Below, piece after piece: positions 16,347-24,199 of a stretch of DNA of 51,048 nt. This stretch comes from Bradyrhizobium lablabi (lineage in GTDB: Bacteria > Pseudomonadota > Alphaproteobacteria > Rhizobiales > Xanthobacteraceae). The notes under the pieces were generated by a model. The model ran no database searches, was not told the DNA's origin, and saw only the letters and a program-made list of their open reading frames with translations. The stretch lies in NCBI RefSeq assembly GCF_001440475.1, contig NZ_LLYB01000128.1, positions 3,204-54,251 of the forward strand, in the 5' to 3' direction. A program made the position numbers and the translations under genes. Each line of letters opens with the position of its first letter. Position 1 is the stretch's first letter.

Positions 16347-17093
16347 ATGACATTTGCCGGACTAGAAGCGAGCAGGGGCGTGCTGAAAGGACTGTACAAA
16401 TTCCGTTTCACGACGGAGCGCGGGGAAGGTTCGGGCGTGATGTTCGCGACTGCGGGCGGCAGGCTCTATGGCGGCGATTCCGGCTCTTCCTTTGTCGGCA
16501 GCTTCACCGAAGCCGATGGCATCGTCTCCTGCGAGGTGACGATGTCGCGCCACTATTACGATCCCAAATACGTGCCGATGTTCGAAGTCGAACATGCCGT
16601 GATGAACTTCACAGGCAGGCCCCGCGGCGACGAGATTCATTTCGAAGGTGGCAGTGCGGCCTTGCCCGGCGTCCATTTCACGACCGTTCTGACTCCCATC
16701 GATGTTACCGACGCGCCGCCGCCCGGCGTGGTCGGCCCTGACGGGATCGGCAACGGGCTCTATTCCATTCACATCCGCATGCTCGACGGCATCGATGCCG
16801 GCAATACCGGCGTCATGATGCTGCGCGACGGCCGTATCCGCGGCGGCGACGCCTTCTTCGATTATATCGGGGCGTATTCGGCGGCGAACGGCAGATGGAA
16901 AGGCGAACTCGTCAACCGCGAGCATACGCCATCCATGAGCGAGCGGCCGATATTCGGCGGCCATGAAGTCGGCATCGGTTTTTCCGGCACCTACGATGCC
17001 GACGGCGCGGAAGGCGAAGCCACCGCGCTCGCCGGCAAGCGCAGCATCCGCTTCAAGGCGGTGCTGCGAAAGCTGGTGGATGTGGAGGGTTAA
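16347..17093 (+). CDS. GrlR-like protein, two-domain beta-barrel, paralogue 1
   Basis: This is the first of three paralogues in the window (with 25428-26132 and 28504-29208). Each holds two tandem GrlR-type domains: the first opens GLYKFRFTTERGEGSGVMFA and has LYGGDSGSSFVG; the second opens GLYSIHIRMLDGIDAGNTGV and has IRGGDAFFDYIG. A shared C-terminal signature follows: WKGELVNREHTPS, FGGHEVGIGFSGTYD and LAGKRSIR. GrlR is known as a negative regulator of type III secretion in attaching-effacing bacteria, but no such system is present here. ATG 16347 is listed; GTG 16380 (VLKGLY) would match the start of the other two copies. The stop overlaps the stop of the convergent SDR gene in one TTAA. 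Confidence 0.75.
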   Translation: MTFAGLEASRGVLKGLYKFRFTTERGEGSGVMFATAGGRLYGGDSGSSFVGSFTEADGIVSCEVTMSRHYYDPKYVPMFEVEHAVMNFTGRPRGDEIHFEGGSAALPGVHFTTVLTPIDVTDAPPPGVVGPDGIGNGLYSIHIRMLDGIDAGNTGVMMLRDGRIRGGDAFFDYIGAYSAANGRWKGELVNREHTPSMSERPIFGGHEVGIGFSGTYDADGAEGEATALAGKRSIRFKAVLRKLVDVEG

Positions 17094-17770
17094 ACTCTCC
17101 CGTTCACCGGCAGCAGCGCGCCGGTGACGGCGCTTGCGGCGTCGCTGGCGAGGAAGAGGATCACCTCGGCCAATTCCTTCGGCGTCACCCATTTGGCGAA
17201 ATCGGCTTTGGGCATGCTGGCGCGGTTGGCCGCGGTGTCGATGGTCGACGGCAGCACGGCGTTGACCGTGACCTTGCCTTTCAGCTCCGCGGCAAGCGAC
17301 TCGGTGAGGCGGTGCACGCCGGCCTTGGAGGCGGCGTAGGCGCCCATGCCGGAGCCTGCCTGCAGCGCGCCCATCGCGCCGACATTGACGATGCGCCCGG
17401 TGCCAGATGCGACGAGATGCGGGATCGCCGCGCGCGAGGCGTTCAGCGCGGTCATGACGTTGAGTGCGTGCATCCGCTGCCATGTCCTGGGATCGCCATC
17501 GGCCACCGTTTCGAAGGCGAAGCCGCCGGCGATGTTGATCAGCGCATCGAGCTTGCCGAAATGCCTGGCCGCGGCGTCGATGGCTCTCCTGGCTTGCGCC
17601 GCGTCGGTGAGATCGACGCCGCCAAGTTCGAACAGATCGGCTGTAGCCGGAGCTTGCGTTGGCGCGTGATCGACGCTCGCAATCCTGGCGCCGCGCTCCA
17701 GCGCCTCGTCGACGACGACGCTGCCGAGTGCGCCGAGAGCCCCCGTCACCACGATGACCTTTCCGTCCAT
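17090..17770 (-). CDS. SDR family oxidoreductase lacking the usual catalytic serine
   Basis: This 226-aa short-chain dehydrogenase has the NAD(P)-binding TGALGALG at residues 9-16, NIAGG at 79-83 and the YAASK active site (Tyr145, Lys149). The residue 13 before the tyrosine, normally Ser in an ISS motif, is Ala here (NVGAMGAL), so the standard Ser-Tyr-Lys set is incomplete; a neighbouring Ser139 might substitute. ATG 17770 begins the Rossmann fold directly (MDGKVIVVTG). The C-terminus ends VTGALLPVNGRV. The substrate is unknown. Confidence 0.85.
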   Translation of the reverse strand: MDGKVIVVTGALGALGSVVVDEALERGARIASVDHAPTQAPATADLFELGGVDLTDAAQARRAIDAAARHFGKLDALINIAGGFAFETVADGDPRTWQRMHALNVMTALNASRAAIPHLVASGTGRIVNVGAMGALQAGSGMGAYAASKAGVHRLTESLAAELKGKVTVNAVLPSTIDTAANRASMPKADFAKWVTPKELAEVILFLASDAASAVTGALLPVNGRV

Positions 17771-17898
17771 GATGGCCTCCGTACGCTGGGGAAACAGGGG
17801 ATCACAGCCTAGCGCCGAGAGCTTTTCATTTGCAATGCGGCTAATTTCGGAATCCAAATACGGGCATGTGACCAACCGTTCCCGCGGAGGATGTTCCC

Positions 17899-18600
17899 AT
17901 GCCTGACGCGACCAGGCCCTGCGAGACGCATCCCGATCTCGTCAGATTCAAATACCCGCTGCGGTATTTCAAGGAAGCTCTCAGGTACAGGCGAAAGGTC
18001 CGGATCGTTGCGATTGGATCGTCCTCGACGGCAGGCGTGCTGCCGGTCTTGCCTTATTCGCCCCGGCTGGAACTGCTCCTGCGGCGCAACTTCTATTTCT
18101 ATGGCCGGATGATCGACGTGCTCAATCGCGGGATCGGCGGGCAGGAGGCTCCGGAGGAACTGTCGCGCCTGGAGACCGATGTGATCGACGAAACACCTGC
18201 GCTCGTCATCTGGCAGGTCGGCACCAACGCCGTCTATCGCAACACCAGCTACAATCCGGATGAAGTGGGAAAGGCGATCGCAGTCGGTCTTGATTGGCTC
18301 GCCGGCTTGCAGATGGATGTGGTGCTGATGGATCTGCAATATACGCAAGCCATGGTTGACCAACTCGACCGGTCCAAGGCGATGGTGGAGCGGATAAGGG
18401 CCATTGGAGAAAAGGCCGGGGTCAACGTCTTCAGCCGCTTCGCGCTGATGAAGCGCTGGGTCGACGACGGCGTTCCGATTTTCGATCTGGACGATGGAGA
18501 CAATGCCCACCTTCACACGGGCGAATGGGCGACGAATTGCATCACGCATTCCCTCTTTGGTGCGATCGAGCGGGCGGTGGAACTGGACGGCGTCACGTAA
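17899..18600 (+). CDS. SGNH/GDSL hydrolase family protein
   Basis: This 233-aa protein has the SGNH blocks in order: IVAIGSSSTAG (Ser41/42, block I), NRGIGGQEA (Gly), WQVGTNAVYRN (Asn) and DGDNAHLHTGEW with a DxxH pair (Asp201, His204). It would hydrolyse an ester or acetyl group, for example on a lipid or polysaccharide. No signal peptide is seen, so it may act in the cytoplasm or leave by another route. A CGCGGAGGA ribosome site precedes ATG 17899. It is divergent from the SDR gene. Confidence 0.85.
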   Translation: MPDATRPCETHPDLVRFKYPLRYFKEALRYRRKVRIVAIGSSSTAGVLPVLPYSPRLELLLRRNFYFYGRMIDVLNRGIGGQEAPEELSRLETDVIDETPALVIWQVGTNAVYRNTSYNPDEVGKAIAVGLDWLAGLQMDVVLMDLQYTQAMVDQLDRSKAMVERIRAIGEKAGVNVFSRFALMKRWVDDGVPIFDLDDGDNAHLHTGEWATNCITHSLFGAIERAVELDGVT

Positions 18601-18707
18601 GATTACGGAATGGGGCGAAATCGATAAAATTTGCCGGAGTTCTGTAAGCCGTTTGCAGACTCCGTTCGCTACAAGCGAACTCCAACAATAAGGCAGGGGG
18701 ATTTGTC

Positions 18708-18908
18708 ATGGGTTTGCCGGATCACGGTTTACCGCTTGTTCAGCTTAAGGAGCAGCGGCGCGACCTGGTCGTAGCGCTGCAAAATCGCAGCGGTCCGGTC
18801 TCGAGCTGGGAATTGATGCAGATCGCCGCAATCCAGCAGGCTATCTCGGCGTTCGAGGACGTCATCGCCGATCTCGATGCCGAAATGGAAATGGAAGCGG
18901 CGGCCTGA
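18708..18908 (+). CDS. Small hypothetical protein, 66 aa
   Basis: This ATG gene has AGGCAGGGGG about 6 bases upstream. The 66-aa product is nearly all helical: QLKEQRRDLVVALQNRSG, then SSWELMQIAAIQQAISAF, then a very acidic tail (DVIADLDAEMEMEAAA). It could form a two-helix hairpin that binds a partner protein. No cysteine, signal peptide or membrane segment is present. It stands between the SGNH hydrolase and a secreted-protein gene on the same strand. Confidence 0.65.
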   Translation: MGLPDHGLPLVQLKEQRRDLVVALQNRSGPVSSWELMQIAAIQQAISAFEDVIADLDAEMEMEAAA

Positions 18909-18981
18909 GCCGATAGGCGCGGCCTTCCGCTACCGCCACGACCCCGCTTTACTGCCGGCGCGCGCCGGATAAGATCGCGCC

Positions 18982-19671
18982 ATGCGTGTTTCGGCAGTTC
19001 AACTCGCTCTCCTCGCATGGTGTGTTCAGCCAATGGCTGGCGCTAATGCCCAGGCCTGCGTCGCCGATCAGCATGGCGGCCTCGTCTGCGGCGAGGGCAA
19101 GGCCGCGATGCGCGTCGTCGCCGACACCACCTCGCCCTCGAAGAATTATGCGTTCGCCTGGCGCAGCCCGCAGGGCCTGCCGTCAGGCAACGATATTCCC
19201 GACAACATTGAGAACGTCCTGGTTCGCCTAAAAGACGGCGCGGTGCTTGCCAAACTCGGCGGCGAGTATTGGGCGACCGGCGAGATGCGCGCGAACCGCT
19301 ACGAACTGATTGCCGCCTGGTCGCCGGACAGCCGATCCGTCATCGAGGTCGCGAACAGCCGCTGGAGCAGCGATTCCTTTGCCTATTACCGAATCGACGA
19401 TGCATCGGCGAGCAAGCTCGATCTGCGTGCGATGGTCGAGCCGGTCATGACGGCCAGGCTTCCGCCGCGAAACCGCGAGGGTAACGCCTTCCGCGTGCGC
19501 ACGGATCTGCCGGTGACGATCGACGCGCGCGGCCGTCTGCGCTTTACCGCGATGCTCTACGTGCCCAAGAGCGAGACCAGCAACGACTACAAGGTACAAG
19601 TCAACGTCCGGACGAGCGGCGGCAAGCCATCCGCGCAGGTCGTTTCGGTGCGGCGGGCGAAGGCGAACTAG
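18982..19671 (+). CDS. Secreted hypothetical protein, 229 aa
   Basis: A signal peptide covers residues 1-24 (MRVSAVQLALLAWCVQPMAG, then ANAQ). The mature domain has beta-propeller-like text: SPSKNYAFAWRSPQG, YELIAAWSPDSRSVIEVAN, SSDSFAYYRIDD. The WSPDSRSV phrase is typical of TolB/WD40-like periplasmic repeats, though there are too few repeats for a full propeller. Two cysteines near the mature N-terminus may pair. The function is unknown. Confidence 0.75.
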   Translation: MRVSAVQLALLAWCVQPMAGANAQACVADQHGGLVCGEGKAAMRVVADTTSPSKNYAFAWRSPQGLPSGNDIPDNIENVLVRLKDGAVLAKLGGEYWATGEMRANRYELIAAWSPDSRSVIEVANSRWSSDSFAYYRIDDASASKLDLRAMVEPVMTARLPPRNREGNAFRVRTDLPVTIDARGRLRFTAMLYVPKSETSNDYKVQVNVRTSGGKPSAQVVSVRRAKAN

Positions 19672-19860
19672 GACACGTACTCGTTCATCCCGGTCGATGT
19701 CTGCTTGCTTCTCATGTCTCCTTTGCTTCTAAAGCGACGCGGTTGCGCGTCGTTGCGAATGCCGCAGACTTCGTCGCATCATACGCCCCCTGAGTGTAAG
19801 GGTTAGCTCGTCCGAGGTATTCAGCCGCTCACCAAGGCGCTGTATTCTGCGTGCAGGCTT

Positions 19861-19973
19861 GCGGAAAAAGCGGAGCGGCAATTCCCGAGTTCAGGATTGT
19901 TGGGTTGGCGGAAGTACCCAGCCTTGCGATCCGAGAGAGGAGCCCCGGCGCGCGCAGCGTCGGGGTTCTCTTT
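19861..19973 (+). ncRNA. Candidate small RNA ending in a Rho-independent terminator
   Basis: The gap 19672-19981 has no coding frame I trust, but its end is structured. TTGGGT (19900-19905) can pair with ACCCAG (19916-19921). CCCCGGCGC (19943-19951) pairs with GCGTCGGGG (19957-19965) with one mismatch, and TTCTCTTT follows at 19966-19973. The terminator is 272 bases beyond the nearest plus-strand gene, which fits an independent short transcript better than a mRNA end. The 5' end is a guess. It matches no RNA family I recognise. Confidence 0.28.
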
Positions 19974-19981
19974 CTGCGTGG

Positions 19982-20737
19982 TCAGCCTTGCAGATAGCGC
20001 GCTTCGAGATGGGCGCGTTCGGCCTTGCCGAGACCGAGGCCGTCGCGGAGATAGGTTTTAAGATCGCCGTAGTCGGCGTCGATCGCCTCGAAGGCGGCGG
20101 CGAGGAACGATGCCTGCACCGAGCCAAGCACCTGCCTGATGTCGTCAGGCAGGTCGGTGCTGTGATTGGGATCCCGTCGGTAGAAACGGTTGGTCAGCAG
20201 ATAATCTTCCGAAATGATGTCCTCGGAAACGCCGAGCGCATGCAGGATCAGCGCGCAGGCAAAGCCGGTGCGGTCCTTGCCGGCGGTGCAATGGATCACC
20301 AGCGGCGCACGGTCTTCCAAAAGATGCGCAAACAGCGACCGGAAGTGCCGCGTGTTCTTCTGCACGTAGCTGCGGTAGGAGTCGCGCATCACCTCGACGG
20401 CGTGATCCGTCGACAGTGGCGTTCCGGCGGCCACGATTGCGCGCAGCGCCGCGACCACCGTGGGTTCGACCGGCAGCGAGTGGACGGTGATATCAGGCAT
20501 GCCGCACAGGGCGGCGGTGCGCTCCTCGGTGCCGCGAAAGTCGAACGCGCTGCGGACGCCGAGCTCCCGCAGGACGGCGACATCGTTATCGGTGAGGTGG
20601 CCGAGATGGTTGGAGCGAAAGATCTGCCGCCAGCGCACGGTCCGGCCGTCGCTCGTGGGATAGCCGCCGAGATCGCGGAAATTGCTGGCGCCGGAGAGAT
20701 TGAGATGGCGGTCGGGGGAGGCAGGGGATTCTGACAT
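19982..20737 (-). CDS. Tyrosine-protein phosphatase (Y_phosphatase3-like)
   Basis: This 251-aa protein has the cysteine-phosphatase P-loop HCTAGKDRTG (Cys150, Arg156) and the N-terminal signature NFRDLGGYPTSDGRTVRW of the bacterial tyrosine/lipid phosphatase group. It would remove phosphate from phosphotyrosine proteins or phosphoinositide-like substrates. The text DFRGTEER and ALILHALGVSEDIISEDYLL also fits the family. ATG 20737 is used because the family start (MSESPASPDRHLNLSGASNF) begins there. No signal peptide is seen. It stands alone. Confidence 0.88.
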   Translation of the reverse strand: MSESPASPDRHLNLSGASNFRDLGGYPTSDGRTVRWRQIFRSNHLGHLTDNDVAVLRELGVRSAFDFRGTEERTAALCGMPDITVHSLPVEPTVVAALRAIVAAGTPLSTDHAVEVMRDSYRSYVQKNTRHFRSLFAHLLEDRAPLVIHCTAGKDRTGFACALILHALGVSEDIISEDYLLTNRFYRRDPNHSTDLPDDIRQVLGSVQASFLAAAFEAIDADYGDLKTYLRDGLGLGKAERAHLEARYLQG

Positions 20738-20880
20738 TGGCGGTTTGTACGATCTCGTGCTGCGAACAAATGAAAGGGCATGCCGATCGCCCGCAGATTT
20801 TCTATGCGCTAGCGTTCGTGAAGGGAAGGGGATCGAAAATCCGAAAGCGGAAGAGGCCGCCAACGGAGGCGGCCTCTGGG

Positions 20881-21000
20881 CTACTTCTTTGGCGGCACCT
20901 TGACCGGGATATGCGGCGTGGTGCTAACCACCTTGACGCTTCCATCCGAAGCAAAACTCCTGAGCGTTTCCAGCACTAGGAAGAACTTCTCCGCAAGCAT
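20881..21000 (-). CDS. Small conserved protein, 39 aa
   Basis: ATG 21000 is preceded by a perfect AGGAGG with 7-base spacing, the strongest ribosome site in this part of the window. The product opens MLAEKFFLVLETLRSF and ends VKVVSTTPHIPVKVPPKK: a hydrophobic-acidic helix followed by a basic, proline-containing tail. I recall short proteins with this MLAEKFFLVLE opening in several Bradyrhizobium genomes. The function is unknown. Its length puts it below usual gene-calling limits. Confidence 0.65.
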   Translation of the reverse strand: MLAEKFFLVLETLRSFASDGSVKVVSTTPHIPVKVPPKK

Positions 21001-21298
21001 GGCGGGACCTCCTCTGGCTAGTTGATTTGAGGTAGAGATTATCATCACTGCAGGGCAGGGACCACAATTTAGGAAAGGCTGAGGCCGCCAATCGAGACGG
21101 CCACAACTGGTCCCGGCTGGATGGCGAGGCGGTAGGCGACCCCGTATACCCCAGAGAGGCGTTCCCCCGCCTGTTGCTTGCTGCGCTGCGGCGCCAGCAG
21201 CCCCGTCGTATGATCTTCGCTTCAATTCGCGGATCCGTCCCCTTTGGACAACTTGGAAACGCTTTGTCACCGTCATAAAACTTTCATGCAACATCCCG

Positions 21299-22900
21299 AT
21301 GGAGACATCGTTGAACGTGCGGCAGCCAGTCGTGAGCGATTCCGGCGCAGCTATTGCCGTGCGACCGGCTGAACAGGCGGAAATCGAACTAAAGCTGCTC
21401 GCGCCGCACGGCGCCCTCGAAAAACTACGCGAGATGCCCGTCATCATGCAGCATGCGCGCAACCGCGGCGCGTTTCGCTGGCTGGAAACGGTGTACTACG
21501 ACACGCCGGAACACCTTCTATTCCAACGTGGCATGTCGCTGCGCGTGCGACGGAGCGGCAAACACTTCATCCAGACACTGAAGCTTCTACCTAATATCGG
21601 ACAGCCCCTGACCCGACGGCAGTGGGAAGCGCCGGTTGACGACCTCACCCCTGATCTGGCGCGGCTTCCCGCCGACGAGGTCGGCGATCCCGTGACGACG
21701 CTGACCAACGACGCGCTGGTGCCGGTTTTCGCGACGAGGGTTCGCCGGCATGCGCGGCAACTCGAGCTATCCGATGCTTCTGTTGAAATCGCATTCGACG
21801 AGGGGACGATCGAGGTCGACGGGCGCAAGGAAGTCCTATCCGAAATCGAACTCGAATTGAAGAGCGGCAATGCCGGCGTCCTGTTCGATCTCGGAACGCA
21901 GTTGCTCGACGCTGCGCCGCTACAGGTCGGCACGCGTAGCAAGGCCGAGCGCGGCTATGCGCTCGCGTTCGACGTCGTGCAGCCGGCGGCGAAAGCCGAG
22001 TTGGTCAGCATTACTGCCGAGCATATGGTCGACGACGTCATCGCACTCCTGATCGGGACCTGCTGGCATCACCTTTTGAAAAATCACGTGGTGGCGCAGG
22101 AGGGGGCGGACCCCGAAGGCGTGCACCAGATGCGCGTCGCCTTGCGCCGCTTGCGGACGATATGTGCGCTGTTCCGTCGCGATATTCCGTCGCCAGCGTT
22201 CCAGGCGGTCAACGAGGAGGCGAGGTGGCTGATGCAGCAGCTCGGCCCGGCGCGGGATTGGGATGTCTTCGCCGAGACGACCATCACTCGGCTGGTCGCG
22301 GCGGCTCCGGAGGTCGATCTCGGCGGCCTGCGCGAGGCGGTCGAACGGCAGCGCAAATCAAGCTACGCCGCGTTGCAGGCCGTTCTCGCCGAGCCCCGTT
22401 GCAGCCGTTTCCTGCTTTCGCTGGGGCAATTGGTGGAACGCCGTGGCTGGCGCAACGAGATCGGCAATGAAGCGCTGGCCGTCCTGTCGCTCCCGATGCC
22501 GACGCTCGCGGATAAGATCTTGGCGCGCTTGCATCGCAAGGCGCTCAGGCGTGGCGCGCATTTCCGGAAGCTCAACGTCTATGCGCAGCACGATCTCAGA
22601 ATCGACCTCAAGAAGCTGCGCTATGCGGCGGAGTTCTTCTTGCCGCTTTATGCCACGCATGCGCCGGCGAAGCGCTACGTGAAGCGGCTCGCCGGGCTCC
22701 AGACCAGTCTTGGACGCGCGTGCGACATCGCAAGCGGCCGCATTCTGCTCGACGCCATCAGGCAGGAAGACCGGCCTGCGCTTCATCTCGCCATCGGCGC
22801 AGTGGCCGGTTGGCAAGCCCGTGATCAGATTGCGGTGGCAAAAACGCTGCGCAAGAGATGGCGGCGATTCAAGACGGCGCCTGCATTCTGGGGGCGGTAA
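21299..22900 (+). CDS. CYTH and CHAD domain-containing protein
   Basis: This 533-aa protein has an N-terminal CYTH domain (residues ~25-225) with the diagnostic EIELK (Glu28, Glu30, Lys32), the strand ETVYYDTPEHLLFQRGMSLR and a later EIELELK. A C-terminal CHAD domain (~235-530) is helical and rich in conserved His/Arg/Lys: EGVHQMRVALRRLRTICALF and DLRIDLKKLRYAAEFFLPL. CYTH domains hydrolyse or bind triphosphates; CHAD domains bind polyphosphate. The fusion probably acts on inorganic polyphosphate or on triphosphate in phosphate metabolism. TTG 21311 is an alternative start. Confidence 0.92.
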   Translation: METSLNVRQPVVSDSGAAIAVRPAEQAEIELKLLAPHGALEKLREMPVIMQHARNRGAFRWLETVYYDTPEHLLFQRGMSLRVRRSGKHFIQTLKLLPNIGQPLTRRQWEAPVDDLTPDLARLPADEVGDPVTTLTNDALVPVFATRVRRHARQLELSDASVEIAFDEGTIEVDGRKEVLSEIELELKSGNAGVLFDLGTQLLDAAPLQVGTRSKAERGYALAFDVVQPAAKAELVSITAEHMVDDVIALLIGTCWHHLLKNHVVAQEGADPEGVHQMRVALRRLRTICALFRRDIPSPAFQAVNEEARWLMQQLGPARDWDVFAETTITRLVAAAPEVDLGGLREAVERQRKSSYAALQAVLAEPRCSRFLLSLGQLVERRGWRNEIGNEALAVLSLPMPTLADKILARLHRKALRRGAHFRKLNVYAQHDLRIDLKKLRYAAEFFLPLYATHAPAKRYVKRLAGLQTSLGRACDIASGRILLDAIRQEDRPALHLAIGAVAGWQARDQIAVAKTLRKRWRRFKTAPAFWGR

Positions 22901-23010
22901 AGTCCGGCAGGCGCAACGGCCGATCTCGTGCTGCGGACAAACGACGCAAGGGCATGTCGCCCGCTCCCGTCTCGTCTATACTGAACTCTGCAATCTGCAA
23001 GGGGCGAAAC

Positions 23011-23328
23011 ATGAATTGTCTTGGGAATAAGGTTTTTGGTGCGGCGCTATGCGCTGCGGCGATTGCAACGATCTCGCCAGCCGCGTTCGCGCAGTCCACC
23101 TTCCGGAACTATCGTTGCGCCGACGGATCGCAATTCATGGTCGGATTTTTCCAGTACGACAAGCGCGCCCATCTGCAGCTCGACGGCAAGGCGCTGACGC
23201 TGCCCAGGCGTTGGACCCTTTCGGGCTCGCGCTATCAAGCAAAGGGCGTGACCTTACGAATTACCAAGGCCGGGGTTACGACGCTCAAGCACGCCAGACG
23301 GGAGACGACGACATGCGAGCAGACATGA
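23011..23328 (+). CDS. Secreted MliC/PliC-like lysozyme inhibitor family protein
   Basis: ATG 23011 follows AAGGGGCGA and opens a signal peptide (MNCLGNKVFGAALCAAAIAT, then AFAQ). The 105-aa product fits the MliC pattern: YRCADGSQFMVGFF at the mature start, AHLQLDGKALTLPRR, SGSRYQAKGVTLRI, and a final cysteine (TTTCEQT) that would pair with the first. MliC proteins inhibit c-type lysozymes in the periplasm. There is no lipobox, so the protein would be soluble (PliC-like). A strong terminator follows at once. Confidence 0.75.
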   Translation: MNCLGNKVFGAALCAAAIATISPAAFAQSTFRNYRCADGSQFMVGFFQYDKRAHLQLDGKALTLPRRWTLSGSRYQAKGVTLRITKAGVTTLKHARRETTTCEQT

Positions 23329-23366
23329 AAAAGGGCCGAAACGCTTTCGTTCCGACCCTTTTCTAG
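23329..23366 (+). terminator. Rho-independent terminator after the MliC-like gene
   Basis: AAAAAGGGCCGAAACG pairs with CGTTCCGACCCTTTT around a short CTTT loop, with internal mismatches, and the descending arm ends in TTTTCTAGTTCT. The stem starts immediately after the TGA at 23326-23328. The A-rich and T-rich flanks mean it can work in both directions, serving the converging gstI transcript as well. Confidence 0.8.
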
Positions 23367-23421
23367 TTCTCCGTCCGCGCCTCGTTTGCCGGGCGCGTCC
23401 CTGCCAAACACCTCCTAGGCA

Positions 23422-23628
23422 TCAGTGATCCCGCTCGTTGCTGGCGTCCTGGATCGCCGCAGCGTGGTACCAGCTATCGCAGCAGTCGGCGAGGTTGACC
23501 GGCTGGGCAGCGGCAAACTCGGTCACGGCTTTGGTCTCGCCATAGCGGCGTCCCCCGAGAGCCGCCCGGCCCCCGGCTGGGAATTGGTAGATCTTGGCAG
23601 TCCCCTGATTCAAACCCGTAGTCATCAT
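23422..23628 (-). CDS. gstI: DUF2735 family protein, glutamine synthetase translation inhibitor-like
   Basis: This 68-aa protein has the DUF2735 pattern: an MTTGLNQGTAKIYQFPAGGR opening, then GRRYGETKAV and the SWYHAAAIQDA motif near the C-terminus. In Rhizobium leguminosarum a small gene placed divergently upstream of glnII (gstI) encodes an inhibitor of GSII translation, and DUF2735 proteins carry that name in databases as far as I recall. Here the gene sits in exactly that position, 571 bases from and divergent to glnII. ATG 23628 has AGGAGA six bases upstream. The name rests on family and position, not on a test in this organism. Confidence 0.78.
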   Translation of the reverse strand: MMTTGLNQGTAKIYQFPAGGRAALGGRRYGETKAVTEFAAAQPVNLADCCDSWYHAAAIQDASNERDH

Positions 23629-23700
23629 TGCAAGTCTCCTTCTGTCGACGCGCGAGCCTCCATGGTGCGCCCGACTCGTTCTTGAGTGGTTACGCAAGTC

Positions 23701-23729
23701 GATATTGTCGGTGCTCCGGGCGGGTGCAA
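23701..23729 (-). promoter_or_regulatory. Candidate gstI promoter
   Basis: On the minus strand TTGCAC (23729-23724) and AATATC (23706-23701) are 17 bases apart, a possible sigma-70-type promoter about 70 bases before gstI. The -35 overlaps TGCACC, which resembles an NtrC half-site, so NtrC could repress here. The -10 match is poor. Confidence 0.3.
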
Positions 23730-24058
23730 GTGACCAATAGAACGGCAGATTTTGTCTATTTCGTAGGCAGTTTCGGCGCTGCTTCCTGCGAGGCAGCAGT
23801 TGCGTGATCAACGCGTGGGCCAGCGGGATGGTTGCTCGGCCAGGTCGGCGCCCAAGGCGGGGGCGTCAAAAGGATGCCGCAGCTTTAAGCGTTTAGTGGC
23901 AGGCAAGCGGAAATGCCGGAGAAATGGGCTGGATTCGGGCTCCGACCCCGGACCAGAACCGCCTGATTTGCAGGCCTGCCGCGCTCCTATGTCGCAGCTT
24001 TTATTTTAGGCCGGACCCGGCAAGCCCTGTGGATGATCGATGCCGCAGCGCAGCGACT

Positions 24059-24072
24059 GGCACGTTCCATGC
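24059..24072 (+). promoter_or_regulatory. Sigma-54 promoter of glnII
   Basis: TGGCACG then TTCCATGCT places GG at 24059-24060 and GC at 24071-24072, exactly 10 bases apart as required for RpoN. Transcription would start near 24084, giving a leader of about 115 bases before glnII. Rhizobial glnII genes are known to be NtrC/sigma-54 dependent, which agrees. I could not identify a convincing upstream NtrC dimer site. Confidence 0.75.
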
Positions 24073-24199
24073 TTAGTAAGACGTGGCCTGACGTGGCCGG
24101 GTACACGTATGCGAAAGACCTCCGGGGGGCTGGGCGTCACACCTCAGATTTCAAGCGTCGGTCTTCCGCATTTCACAGAAGCAACTCAAGAGAGGCTCA

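Noticed and set aside
23780..24050. NtrC binding sites upstream of the glnII sigma-54 promoter
   Set aside because: I looked for paired TGCACC/GGTGCA half-sites and found only single weak matches, so none is reported.
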